Assembly (NCBI GenBank): GCA_917880885.1
Contig: OU862910.1
Span: 50,583,285 to 50,647,284, forward strand
Length of the DNA stretch: 64,000 nucleotides
DNA from: Limnephilus marmoratus
Taxonomy: Eukaryota; Arthropoda; Insecta; Trichoptera; Limnephilidae
Direction of reading: 5' to 3'
In this document: one piece after another, positions 1 through 10,184 of the stretch
How the letters are laid out: each line of letters starts with the position of its first letter
How positions within the stretch are numbered: position 1 is the first letter of the stretch
Position numbers and translations under genes: made by a program
The notes under the pieces: model-generated
What the model was told of the DNA's origin: nothing
Databases searched by the model: none
Seen by the model: only the letters and a program-made list of their open reading frames with translations

Positions 1-263
1 TTATGCCCGTGCTGGAAATACCTAATCATGATAAACTTTCAACTCGTTTTTCGGATACAATCATACCACGGGCACTGCTGAAAACCAGCCGCATTAACTG
101 AGCAGTGACCCTTTTGTCAACAAATATAAAACAACCTATAAATATGTAAGAATCTCTTGTATAATAAATTTTATTATTGTACGCCTAAATACATAATAAC
201 TAAAAAAAACATAATATTTTTTTCACTAATTTAGAACAAGAACTAAATAAACTTTATTTGCAG

Positions 264-835
264 ATATGACGTGATGGTTTTCAATACGAACCTGAACGTA
301 TCAATAGAGTCAGATGTAATCTGTTTTACTGACGCCGATTCACTACTTCCGGAGAGGGTTAACATTTCGCGGACAATTTCTGATTCAGAATTTGAGGTTA
401 AAGGAACGTATGACGGATATTACTGGTGCCTTTCTGTAAATACTAGAAAATACGTCCCCAATGAATCAGAGCGGATTTTATTCGTAAAGAATAAAGAAGA
501 CTATGAACCTCTTTTTGTAATTATGGTAAAACAAAAAGAATTTTACAAGAGATTTGGCTTAGAATTTAGGAAGAACACCACTTTATACAAGTATTATTGC
601 CCCGATGATTGCGATAACTCGGAAGTATCTGAATCCAGTGAATTACCTGAAGAAGAATGTCTTGAAGCGGCAAATTATTTTAAAATAACTCATTTTTACG
701 GCGACAACATGATTTTTCACCGAGTCCAAAATGACTTCCTACATAAAGACCAATGTACTCGTAATCTTAATTTCCTTGACTCAAGACCAATATTATTTTG
801 TGAACCAAATGGAAGTATCCCACGACTTAATACAG
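264..835 (+). CDS. Adhesion GPCR, extracellular exon (first exon visible)
   Basis: Internal exon of the adhesion-type GPCR whose helices lie at 4907-6294. It follows a tttgcag acceptor (261-263) and ends before gtgag at 836. One leftover base at 264 completes a codon begun upstream, then about 190 codons follow. Translation past 835 into the intron hits a stop at 871-873, so the open stretch to 873 is not all coding. The sequence is extracellular in character: acidic, with cysteines and N-glycosylation sequons (NVS, NIS, NTT), and no membrane segment. I recognise no named domain. There is no signal peptide and no start context, so the true 5' end is outside the window; the ATG at 274 is internal. 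The frame joins 2984-3099 as ACA-GGT-GAG. Confidence 0.75.
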
Positions 836-1349
836 GTGAGACGATGCCACATACTGTTTTTTTTAATGTTTGAAATGATATTGCAGATTGCTTTGTTAAG
901 AAGTACAATATTTATTTATTGATTAACGCCCTTTTTCGGGGTTTTTACATATGAATGGTAAGAAATAAACAGTATTTATTGTACATAACTGAACTGCCTC
1001 AGTAACAACATATTTGCTTAAAGATAAATTGATGATGTCCACTGACTTGGTATAATTGTTTCCCTCCATTACTATTCTGGGCAAAGAGGAATATACATGG
1101 TACTAGTCCCAGAATTTCTACACTGAAATAAATCCTGACTTCTAGTATTACATAGTGGTATCCGGAAGCTTATCAGTTCAAGCACTACCGCACTATCAAT
1201 TAAATCATTTAGAATTTTATATAGAAATACCAAGTCAGTGAAAATTCTTCAGTCTGACAATTTGAGCATATTCATATTATTATTTAACAGTGTTGTAGTT
1301 TAACACAATTGCTGGAATACAAATTTTAAAATTAATTAAACAAATCACT

Positions 1350-2071
1350 TACTCTACTCGGCTTCATTCATAGAATTACCTCTGACTTTAAACAAATAAA
1401 TACATTTAAAACTCTTTACTGTTCGCTGGTCCGCCCTCACCTTGAATATGCTAGTGTCATTTGGTCTCCTTTTTATGCTGTCCACATTTGTTACATCGAA
1501 TCTGTACAACATCGCTTCCTACGAGGAATTGCTTGGAGGTTAGGACTTGAAAGAGGAGAATACTCGTATGATGAAATTGAACAAACTTTAAGCATTTCCT
1601 CTTTAGAAAAACGTAGAAAGGACTCTGATCTAATATGCATTTTCAAAATTATCAACAGTATTACTGACGCACCTGCTTTGTTACAACTCACCCAGTTCAA
1701 CATTCCTTCCCGTAGACTACGAAATAATGAATTGCTGTTCCTTAATCAACATTCAACTAATTATGGATATCATTCTCCTTTATCCAGAATGTCGAGACTT
1801 GTCAACGCAAATCAAAGCATTGAATTTTTTGGTGTAAGCCTAAATGACTTTCGGCAGTCATTACGCAATGTGGTTTTTTAAAGTCTTTTTAAATCCATCT
1901 TCAAGCTACTTGTAGTTATCTTCTCTATGTATTTTTATATTATATGTATTTTGTCAATGCTCTTCATATATATGTAATCTTCTTTCATTGTGATCTCTCT
2001 TTTTTTTCTATTCGTGTTATTGTTATATTGTTAATTGGACTATTTGTCCGTAAATAAATAAATAAATAAAA
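1350..2071 (+). mobile_element. 5'-truncated non-LTR retrotransposon (LINE) C-terminus and tail
   Basis: One frame is open from about 1357 to the stop at 1879-1881. It encodes the typical region after the LINE RT domain: L-G-F-I-R near the start, LYCSLVRPHLEYASVIW at about 1414-1464, then IESVQHRFLR and SLEKRR. The fragment ends in a (TAAA)n-type tail at 2051-2071. It is on the sense strand inside intron 1 of the GPCR gene. The catalytic RT core and endonuclease are missing. The clade is uncertain (Jockey/CR1 group is likely). It is a dead fragment. Confidence 0.8.
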
Positions 2072-2511
2072 TTTAGAAAACGTAAGAATTTGTTTTGTAT
2101 TCTTTCAATAACTTGTACGTGTATATTATAATGTGGGTTCCAGTTGGAAGAATTGTACTCAAGTTGACTTCTTACATCAGCAAAATATAACGTTTAAAGC
2201 ACTATGCAATGTTAAAATTTCTAGTTAGCCTGGTTATAAATCCCAACATTTTTAAACCCTTATTACAGATTTCTGTTATGTGGGTAACAAATGAAAAATT
2301 TGATTGAAAAGTGATGCCTAAGTCTTTAATTTGTGTTAATGTCTCTAGTGCATTGTTATCAATGTAATAATTAAATATCACTTAATTTTTTATTTGACTA
2401 TTTGACATTTTGAGATATTTAAGTAAAGTCTATTTTCATTATACCAAATTAACAATTTATTGATATTATCTTGAAGAATGTTGTAATGGAAATATACCCG
2501 TGGACAGGGGG

Positions 2512-2882
2512 TAACAGCACGTACCCGAACGATTTTAACCAGTAATTCCTTAATTCCTTAAAAATGTAAATGTCGTTTTGCCGTACAATAATCTTTTTTT
2601 TTCAAATAAATCATCAAAAATATTTTTCCATTACGCGTCGCTACTCAGTAGTCGGGTATAGCCTGGCAGGTCACTTGATAAGCACTCCGTCTCGTTCTAG
2701 CAGCACGGTAACACACGAAACATCACACGCATCGCGTGATCCCGCCGCGACGTATGATTGAACATATAATAGAAAAAAATCATCGGACAGCAAAAAGACA
2801 TCTATGTTTTTTAATCCAAAAATTTATCTTTACTTCAGGAATCACTGGTTAAAATTTAAAATCCTTCGGGTACGTGCTGTTA
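2512..2882. mobile_element. MITE with ~40-bp terminal inverted repeats
   Basis: The left end (2512-2550) begins TAACAGCACGTACCCGAA and the right end (2837-2882) is its reverse complement, including the inner motif TTTTAACCAGT. The arms differ by a 7-base indel and few substitutions. The interior is about 290 bp with no coding capacity. No clear target duplication was seen, so the superfamily is unassigned. It lies in intron 1 of the GPCR gene. Confidence 0.75.
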
Positions 2883-2983
2883 AATCCTGAATAATATTAT
2901 ATAAAAAGTTATTACCTATGACTTTTTTCGGGAATATGCTATGGGCGGTATTACAGAGATTTTTTAAATGTTACAACTTTTAG

Positions 2984-3099
2984 GTGAGACGAAAATAATC
3001 ACCAACGACTTTGACGAATGCCAACTGCTGAAATGTGAGGGAGATTTCAATGTTGGAGGCTATTGGAATATATCAGATTTCTCACACAACAATTGTCCC
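2984..3099 (+). CDS. Adhesion GPCR, short cysteine-rich exon
   Basis: Exon of 116 bp between a tttttag acceptor and a gtaagt donor at 3100. It completes the Gly codon split from 835 and ends on a whole codon. The 38 codons contain the pattern C-x5-C-x4-F-x3-G-x-W and end N-N-C-P. This resembles the compact hormone-receptor-motif or pre-GAIN cysteine modules of class B GPCRs, but the match is too short to name. It is too short to appear as a stand-alone ORF; frame continuity on both sides supports it. Confidence 0.7.
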
Positions 3100-3645
3100 G
3101 TAAGTAACAAATTAAACTAAAACAAAAGCTACCAAATATGATATGTTGGAATTTTTACATTATGAAACATTGAAGTCTCATTATTGTTTCGATGAGATTT
3201 CCAAATACTGAATTATATTAGTTATTATAATATTACAACAAAACGGTTATGTATACACATCTCATCCTGGAAACTATCTCAGGTGCCAGTGTAAAATTTC
3301 TTTTCACTTTCTCTGTATATCGCTTTGTTCCCTTACAGTTTCGGAGCCAATCCCCTCGCTTTCTACAATAATTACACAATCCACCACTGAATGACTAGAC
3401 TAGACTTGAACTTTCTGCTATTTTGCTTGTTTAACTTTGGTCCTGGCGAAGGAAGAGTTCTACTGAAAAAGTTTGCATTTAGCACTACAAAACATGTTTT
3501 CCAGTGTTAATTTTGACGAATTTATTTTTTTTTATTATAAAAATAACAAATACAAAGTGATTGTTTTATTTTTATAATATTATGTTCAACCACAAAGTAA
3601 TTGCTTCTTATGAAAAAACAAAAAATGTTTTTTTTTATATCCCAG
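3100..3645 (+). other. Intron 2 of the adhesion GPCR gene
   Basis: A gtaagt donor and a T-rich tract plus cccag acceptor bound 546 bp of AT-rich sequence. I see no element in it. Confidence 0.65.
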
Positions 3646-3976
3646 AGTCCTAAAATCCAGATCAACGAAACTATCAGTACCATGGAAGGCATTATTTTGG
3701 CCGGTCCTGTTGATGAGTCCAGCCTCACGATTGCTGTGGACGAAATCAATAAAGTCCTAAAACTTAAAGAAGTCGAAATACCGCCGATGGTCCTGCAAGA
3801 ACTGGCTTCAGTTCTCGAACAAGTACACCTGCAGGATCAAGTTCAAATTACGGTCAAAAGGCCAAATTTGGATGTGATGGTGGCGGGAAGTACCAATGAT
3901 GTTTCAATCATAGGAATCAAAGTAAATTCAAGTTCACCAGAATTTGAAAATTCATCGATGCACTTGTTGATTCCAG
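3646..3976 (+). CDS. Adhesion GPCR, N-terminal GAIN-domain exon
   Basis: Exon of 331 bp, phase 0 at the start and phase 1 at the end (donor gtaaaa at 3977). About 110 residues alternate helix-like and strand-like stretches with NET and NSS glycosylation sequons, as expected for GAIN subdomain A, directly upstream of the GPS exon. The upstream extension of this frame (from 3601) runs through the polypyrimidine tract and is intron, so the exon start is set by the acceptor. The final G plus AA at 4907 makes a Glu codon, keeping the frame. Confidence 0.75.
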
Positions 3977-4906
3977 GTAAAATAAAACATATTATTGATC
4001 ACTTAATGATTTCAAGAAAAAACAAAATAATGTCAAATCATGTCTATAACTGGCTTGTCAAAGCATGTCTATAAAAATGTTACGAGGCCATGCAAGCAAG
4101 GTCGTTCATAACAGCCGCAACTCAGTATCGGAGATTTCTGTCCAATTATTTCTAACCATTTGCCTTGCTTTATTTGTGGCTCTTTATTAACTGTTTTAAG
4201 CATAAGCCATAGTACTCTATAATCGACGACCGACCTTTGACGACCTCCGTAGTCCAGTGGGTAAGACTCTTGACTCACAATCCGGAGGTCGCGGGTTCGA
4301 ACCCGGCATGCGCAAATAAATTTTATTTGATTAATTTGTGTTATTTAACAATTATTCATTTAAAATAATATATAGTTTATTTGCGGCATATTCCAGAGTG
4401 GAAGATACTATCAGTATCGCCCTGGTGTAAGACCACCATTCAGAATTGAAACGTTGCTTGAAAATGGCTTTAGCCGTGTTTGGTGACCAGATCTGAATAG
4501 CCAGGTACTTCCCAACCTTCCTCTTCCCCACCTCCTTCCCCTCCCCACTACCTTCAGCCTCACAACATACCCCAATTAAGGATGCCATAGTCTCACTGGC
4601 TCCAGACGGGAGCAGTTGAGATTCTTGTGCGGTATTCACTGTAAAAAAAAAATGATACCATATTTTAAAAAATGTTAAGAAAATAAGTAGTATCAACTTA
4701 TACATTTTAGAAAAAAACCCAAAAGTACGCTAACTGGAATTTGTACTCAAATCGACTGGACGAGATGAAACGATCACTTTCACGAATATTAAAATTGCTT
4801 CTAAATTTTATATCACTAATGAGCGGTATGCATTGCCCTGAAAAATCTTTTGTGTATGAAAATCAAACTTATCTTTCGCTGTAATAATTAATTTTTGTCT
4901 TTCCAG
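3977..4906 (+). other. Intron 3 of the adhesion GPCR gene
   Basis: A 930-bp intron, gtaaaa donor and ctttccag acceptor. It contains a tRNA-derived SINE at 4241-4652 in sense orientation; the remainder is featureless AT-rich DNA. Confidence 0.65.
4241..4652 (+). mobile_element. tRNA-derived SINE (family S1), full copy
   Basis: The 5' end is tRNA-like: an A-box-like motif (TAGTCCAGTGGG, 4250-4261) and a perfect B box GGTTCGAACCC (4294-4304), about 33 bp apart. A body of about 330 bp follows, ending in A9 (4643-4652). The same body recurs at 17385-17620, 36664-36740 and 41004-41270, and the head recurs at 39331-39427, so this is a dispersed Pol III family. It lies in intron 3 of the GPCR gene. 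Confidence 0.8.
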
Positions 4907-6294
4907 AAACTGTTATTGATGTAAATGAAACAAATTTGGTAATTGTCAATATATCGACAATAATGGAAGCCCAACCGATGGCTCAACTTGCATTCGTCCA
5001 CTACCGAGATGACAGAGCTTTTCAGCAAACTAGCGGTAATGTTAAACAGGTCAACAGCCCGGTTGTGAGTGTTTCCATTAATAATATTTCTTTGTTCGAC
5101 GAAGGTCAATATATTGATATATATTTTCGACCTTTCGTCAGCCCGAGAAACAACGAGAAGAAGGAATGCGCATATTGGGACTCCAACATAGGAAGCACCG
5201 GAGAATGGTCCACCACGGGATGCGAGTTACTGTCCAAACGGCTAGGGGCATTGGATATCTGCAGATGCTATCATCTTACACATTTTGCCCAAATATTGAC
5301 AACACGCGACGTACCGAGCATTCTAGAAGGGCACTACATTGCGTTAACAATCATATCTACATTGGGTTGCAGTCTTTCCATTATTGGTCTCGTGATAATT
5401 GCTCTTACAGCTATCACATTCCGACGGTGGAGTAGTGACTTTGTTCATCGAATATGGATTAATTTATCTGCTGCAGTTGGTGTGATGCTAATTTTGTTTA
5501 TGGTAGTTGCAGAATTAGACTTTAATAAAAGCAGTGATATTTTTTGCGTTGGATTTGGTATCGCTTTACACTGTTCTGTTCTTTCTGTATTTTGTTGGAT
5601 GCTTGTGGCGGCTATGGTCTATTATCAGATGATTGTAAATGTATTTGAATCTCGTGCTTCTGATGACAGGGTTCGAATTCTAAGAGCAGCACTATTTGGG
5701 TGGTTAATTCCAGTTATTCCAATAACGCTCTTATTATCCTTGAGTTACGAGAGTTATGCTCAACCCAATTCGAGAAATTTTCAACACAAATTTTGCTATC
5801 CGAGTGGAATGGGCCTTTGGTTAGCAGTTGTTTTGCCAGCCGTTTTAGTAGTAATTCTTAATACCTTCTTATTTCTTCACATAATGCACGCGGTTCACAA
5901 ATCGGCAAAACTAAAGAAGCACGATAAGAAAAAAGGACAAATGTTTGGGAACGCCAAACAACTAATGGTTCTCTTTTATCAATTTGGTTTAATATGGATA
6001 TTTGGATTCTTTTCAAACAATTTAATCGTGGCATACGTATTTTGTATTACAGCAACTTTACAGGGTTTAGTTCTATGTTATTTTTTTGTGCTAGGAAACA
6101 CGAACACCCGAAATTTATGGAAAGATAAAATTAGACCCCACAAAGTTGAAGGAATTTTAACTGATACATCAAGAATTCAGTTCAGTCGTTCAAAATTAGG
6201 TGGTCAGCATTTTACAGAAACCTCCATCCATACAGCAGCCATTGAAGAAGACAATGTTTCTATAATATGTGCCGACGTTTTGAGAAACGGATAA
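4907..6294 (+). CDS. Adhesion GPCR, GPS and seven-transmembrane terminal exon
   Basis: Terminal exon (acceptor ctttccag, stop TAA 6292-6294), 462 codons with the stop. An open stretch from 4936 begins at an internal TTG, not a start. It carries the end of the GAIN domain, then the GPS motif from Cys at 5167: C-A-Y-W-D, E-W-S-T-T-G-C, C-R-C-Y-H-L-T-H-F. Autoproteolysis is expected between Leu (5275-5277) and Thr (5278-5280). Seven hydrophobic helices follow with class-B2 features (GWLIPVIP in TM4, FGLIWIFGF in TM6) and a short cytoplasmic tail. These receptors sit in the plasma membrane and signal through G proteins via a tethered peptide beginning at the GPS Thr. Which insect group it belongs to is not resolved; it lacks the lectin, EGF and cadherin domains of latrophilin and flamingo in the part visible. 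Confidence 0.88.
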
Positions 6295-6809
6295 AAATAA
6301 CGTGAAACCATTAGGGCACACGTTTTTTTTAAATTTTTGTGAAACAAGTTAATATTTTTCATTTTGAAAAATTCGCAAAAACTAAATACCCCGTACGAAT
6401 CATAGTGGTTAAAAAACATCAATATGTCCAGGAGGTTTCATTTAAGATGCTGGTCTGAATGAAGAAAATGTAACCGCGAAATCTCATCTACTAAAAACTC
6501 GTAGAACTGAGATAAATCGTTCCTGTTTGTTTATATATTTATCAAGTTTAGTTTTAAAACTCCGTACATGAAAACTGCCATAAAGGGGTTTTTTTTTAGA
6601 AAAAAGAGGACAAATTCATTTTGGTTTCATGAAATGTGTTTTATGAGGAAACTAATTTGGCGAATTTGATTAAATGAACTACTTTGTAGGTATTTAAAAA
6701 AATTAAATGGAAACAGTATTGTATTTTATTTCAATTGACTTTTAATATTCTTTTCATTTTTTGGTTCAAATAAACCCATGCTTTTAAACTGGTACAATGA
6801 ACTTTCGTT
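6295..6809 (+). other. Probable 3' UTR and flank of the GPCR gene
   Basis: AT-rich non-coding sequence after the GPCR stop. A canonical AATAAA lies at 6769-6774, about 475 bp downstream, and could be the polyadenylation signal; no GT-rich element is evident after it. No other feature seen. Confidence 0.35.
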
Positions 6810-6993
6810 ATTTGTTTTTGGGGTGTTATGCTGTGTTGCGCTACCTCCTTCTTCAGCCAACGTTTCGGACATCGTTGCAGGTCACATCTACAGGATCTGC
6901 CGGATCTGCCCTGATGATGGACACTGCAACGATGTCCGAAACGTTGGCTAAAGAAGGAGGTAGCGCAACACGGCATAACACCCCAAAAACAAA
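6810..6993. repeat. Long near-perfect hairpin, possible foldback MITE
   Basis: Arms 6810-6880 and 6924-6993 are about 71 bp each with roughly two mismatches, separated by a 43-bp loop. The motif CCTGATGATGGACA ... TGTCCGAAACG spanning loop and right arm resembles a hammerhead-ribozyme core (see findings). It begins about 35 bp after the AATAAA downstream of the GPCR stop. Open frames across it are artefacts. Confidence 0.8.
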
Positions 6994-7081
6994 TAACAAA
7001 AATGCTTTTGGCCGTGAAAATCTTAAAACGTACTTGGTACAATGAAAATTAAAATGTTACTCTTCACACGTAATTATGAAT

Positions 7082-7500
7082 GTTTGTTTGTTTGTTCCTT
7101 ATGCGTTCTTAATACCATTCATCCGATTGCAATGAAACTTTGAGGATTTGTTGTGCGCATGCCCGCGATGGGTTCTATTTATAATAGTGAGTTCTGGCGT
7201 TACGAGATTATTTCCCATACTATTCATCCGATTGCGATTAAACTTTTGTGAGTTGTTGTGCGCACGTCCGTGAAGTTTTCTATATAATACTGGTGAGCTC
7301 TGGCGTAATGAAATGTGCATACAATTTTTGCATTATTTGGCTCTGTTTGTTAAAGTTGTTTCAAAAATAAGTGTAGTTCGTGTAGTTTAAAGAGGTTTGC
7401 GATAGGTCGGACGAGGGAGGGGGGAAGGTGGAAGGAGAATTCGGGAGGGGAGAGGAGAAAACGTGTATCTAAATGGCATTGCGACGCGTGCCGGGAACTC
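7082..7500 (+). mobile_element. Degenerate Helitron-like repeat with internal duplication
   Basis: It shares its body with the intact Helitron at 16351-16843: the motif TGGTGAGCTCTGGC, a purine-rich AGGGGAG stretch, and the 3' end GCGACGCGTGCCGGGA. Two consecutive ~100-bp blocks (about 7112-7208 and 7217-7312) are imperfect direct repeats sharing ATTCATCCGATTGC. The CTAG terminus has decayed to ATAGT. Confidence 0.6.
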
Positions 7501-7793
7501 GATAGTAAATAAATATTATTAACCACAAACTTAACAAATTATCATTTGTTATATTTGCGGTTTACCTGGTTTTAGATTGTAAATTGTATTACAATCTAAT
7601 TATAACAACCACTGGGAAGAAGATAGTGAAATAACTCGTACCCATTTGCGGGATGTTGTGAGATTAGTGAGATTAATTTTTAAACTTTTTTATCTTCTTA
7701 CAATAAAGAATTTTCATAAATAACAAAGAAACATTTTTCGCTTTTCGTATTCTTGAAGAAAGCTAATTTTCAAAAGTAAAAATTAGTTTTCCC

Positions 7794-7841
7794 AGTAGAA
7801 TGGACCTTTTGGAGCAGTTGTAATGCCAGTTGTTTTAGTAG
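7794..7841 (+). pseudogene. GPCR pseudogene fragment, TM5 portion
   Basis: These 48 bp align to the TM5-coding part of the GPCR gene (5803-5850) at roughly 80% identity: AGTAGAATGGACCTTTTGG against AGTGGAATGGGCCTTTGGT, then GCCAGTTGTTTTAGTA against GCCAGCCGTTTTAGTA. Homology stops at about 7842 and resumes at 8831, so about 1 kb was inserted or rearranged. Too short to be functional. Confidence 0.65.
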
Positions 7842-8830
7842 GTTACAGGTTATACGACATCTCAAAAAAATGGTTATTCAGCACCCCTTTGAAAAGTCAT
7901 TTCATAAAAATATGTATTGTATGAAAAAATATTTAAAAATTAACTAACTAAAAAATAAACTATTCTATCAATTAAAAAAATCATAAGTTTTGGCAAATAA
8001 TTTTTGGGTTAATGATAATTATTAAAAAAATCTTTATCTATGGAAGTATGAATAAATTCAAAATAACAAAAAAATATGATGAAAAAGCTTTTTGAAGGGC
8101 GTAAAAGCAAATTGAAAATTACAGATTTCCGTTGTTAACACAAATCTGTCGGGTATAAATTAAAATATCTACCTAAAGAAACGATTGTTTTATTTTAAAT
8201 TTTTTGTAAAGTTCTTATTATTAGTGACCGACTGAAGGTTCGGTTTCGGTTTCGGCAAGTTTCGGCATCAGTTTCGGTTTGGGCAGATTTTCTGCCGAAA
8301 CTTTTTTGGAAAAGTTAAAAAGCGATTGTTTACTGTTATTTCAGTTATTCGGCTTATTTTTTACATTTATTCAGACAGTTAACACGTGTTAAATTAAATA
8401 AATAAAAATAAAAAAACAATAATTTAAGTATGTGAAAAAATAATATTTTTTATATTACTTCTATAAAACAAACAAAATTTATAAAAAATAACAAAACATG
8501 TTAACTAGTTCTTGGAGCTTCTCGTTCAGCTGACTTGGGTGAGTTCGTGGCTCGTATGTCACCCGCCATCATCAGCAAAATACTCCTTTAAGTGTTGATT
8601 ATTGACAAATGTTTGTTCCAAGAAGTAGTTAACGTGTTTGTTAATTTTGATTTGTTTTGTAGCAGTGAAATCAAAAAAATAATATTTTTTTACAGTTTCA
8701 ATTATTATTTTTTATTTCATTTAACATATACAAAAAGAATTTTGTGATTGTAAACGCAATGAAAAGCCGGACTCTCTCGACCCATTGCCTTACGCACCGC
8801 AGTTGGAAGGATGAATTCAAAAGAGGGATG
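7842..8830. other. Non-coding insertion inside the GPCR pseudogene
   Basis: AT-rich DNA with no protein similarity. It includes a short array of TTTCGG-type repeats at 8235-8310 (GGTTTCGGTTTCGGCAAG and similar), which looks like a transposon subterminal repeat; no matching inverted end was found. Confidence 0.4.
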
Positions 8831-9178
8831 GCAAAACTAAAGAATTTTTATAAGAAAAAGGGACATACTTTTGGGAACGTTAAACCACTGATGGCTCCAT
8901 TTTATCAGTTGGGTTTAATACGAATATTTGGATTCTTTAAAAAAAAATTAATCGTTTAATGTATATTCTGTATTACAGCAACTTTACAGGATTATTCCAA
9001 TGTTATTTTTTGTGATAATTCCAAAATTTATCGAAAGATAAAATTACAAAGATGCTGACAACTGATACCTTCACACATCAATGTTCTCCCTCTAAACCAG
9101 GCAACCAACACATCCAGGGTCTAAAACCATGATCCAAAAATCCGTTGAGGAAGAACGCGTATTAAATGTTTTAGCACC
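8831..9178 (+). pseudogene. GPCR pseudogene fragment, TM6-TM7 portion
   Basis: Translation shows A-K-L-K, K-K-K-G, F-G-N-V-K, FYQLGLIRIFGFF, then after a stop CIFCITATLQ, collinear with TM6-TM7 of the intact gene (from 5906). An in-frame stop (TAA at 8957-8959), a 3-base deletion and frame changes show it is dead. Weak similarity continues through ACTGATAC (parent: tail coding region) to about 9178, next to the Harbinger-type MITE at 9182. Best read as a decayed tandem duplicate of the last exon. Confidence 0.8.
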
Positions 9179-9181
9179 TAA

Positions 9182-9346
9182 GGGAATGTACCCATACTAC
9201 GTGACCAACTCTTTGCATTTTTAACCCCCCCCCCCCCCTCCCCGGTCACCAAAAACCTATGGCCCCCGCCGCTCATTTGTACCAAGCGTGACATTTTGAA
9301 GACCCCCCCCCCCCCTAAACGTGTCACGTAGTATGGGTACGTTCCC
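9182..9346. mobile_element. PIF/Harbinger-type MITE, copy 1
   Basis: 165 bp with terminal inverted repeats of about 24 bp starting GGGAATGTACCC and ending GGTACGTTCCC. It is flanked by TAA on both sides (9179-9181 and 9347-9349), a 3-bp target duplication typical of PIF/Harbinger. Two poly(C) runs lie in the interior. Two other copies are at 50743-50912 and 52568-52730. Confidence 0.85.
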
Positions 9347-9539
9347 TAAGGTGTTTAAATTATAATTATTATTCTGAATTTTCCAACCTTATTTGGAAAC
9401 AAAAATCATTCTTTTGATGTAAACAAAGGATTACAAATTTTATGTGCAAACACATTGGATTTACAAATAGTTTACTTAGAAATTAGAAAAAGTGTTAATG
9501 GATAATTAAATATTATAATCAAATATTTTTAAAAGTAAT

Positions 9540-10110
9540 TTTAAATTATAAATTGTTTTCGAAAGATTTTTCTTTTATCTAAAATCGCATGCTTTAAATT
9601 TTGAGAAAAAAGTTTATTTTTATTATAATAAGGTTATACCTACCATAGGTCGTTGGCAGATTTGTTAAATTTTTAAACGAAAAATCTTATTTTACATGAC
9701 ATATTTCATATCATTATTGTAAATCAATACGTTATCTAGTAAACGCATGTTTCAAAATTTTAATTTTAGTTCAAATAAAATCATTAAAAAGAAATATCCG
9801 AACATTTATTTATGATGAAAATTTGTTTATTTTGTCTATCTATTTACGGTCTTACAAATTAATATATTTCAGTTTTTTTTGCACATTTATTTTGCTTAGA
9901 CATTATTGAAAATTTATAAATACTTTTGATAAAAAAATAAATACAAAAAGTACATAATTTTAATAGTTTTATCATCACGCCTTTCAGCATTTTTGGATGT
10001 AGATAAATTAAAGCAAATTTGGAATGAAATGAAATCTACGTTGAGTTATAATTTTAAAAAGCTGGTACGGAGTATAATTAATTTTTCTCATTGGAACCGC
10101 CCTGCACTAT
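9540..10110 (+). repeat. Dispersed AT-rich repeat Y, copy 1
   Basis: Collinear with 45165-46130: shared blocks include TTTCGAAAGAT, AAGGTTATACC, GTCGTTGGCA, CAGAATTTTAATTTTAG-like sequence, TATTTACGGTCTTAC, TTTTGCTTAGACATTATTG and AAGTACATAATTTTAATA. No coding capacity. Type unknown; probably an old non-autonomous transposon. Confidence 0.65.
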
Positions 10111-10184
10111 AGTAAACACATATATCGACGAAATGTAGATTTTCGCCCGCTGGCTGTTTAAAGACCATTAAATTTATGTTCATA

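Larger units (their letters stand above)
836..2983 (+). other. Intron 1 of the adhesion GPCR gene
   Basis: A gtgag donor and tttttag acceptor bound about 2.15 kb. It holds a LINE 3' fragment (about 1350-2071) and an inverted-repeat MITE (2512-2882); I see nothing else. The first nine bases of the intron, GTGAGACGA, are repeated as the first nine bases of the next exon. Confidence 0.7.

Noticed and set aside
3601..3645. Upstream extension of the GAIN exon ORF
   Set aside because: Runs through the polypyrimidine tract and acceptor; intronic.
4241..4315. tRNA gene
   Set aside because: tRNA-like head of a SINE with several diverged copies; no closed cloverleaf.
5166..5435. 89-codon frame over the GPS region
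   Set aside because: Shadow frame of the GPCR exon.
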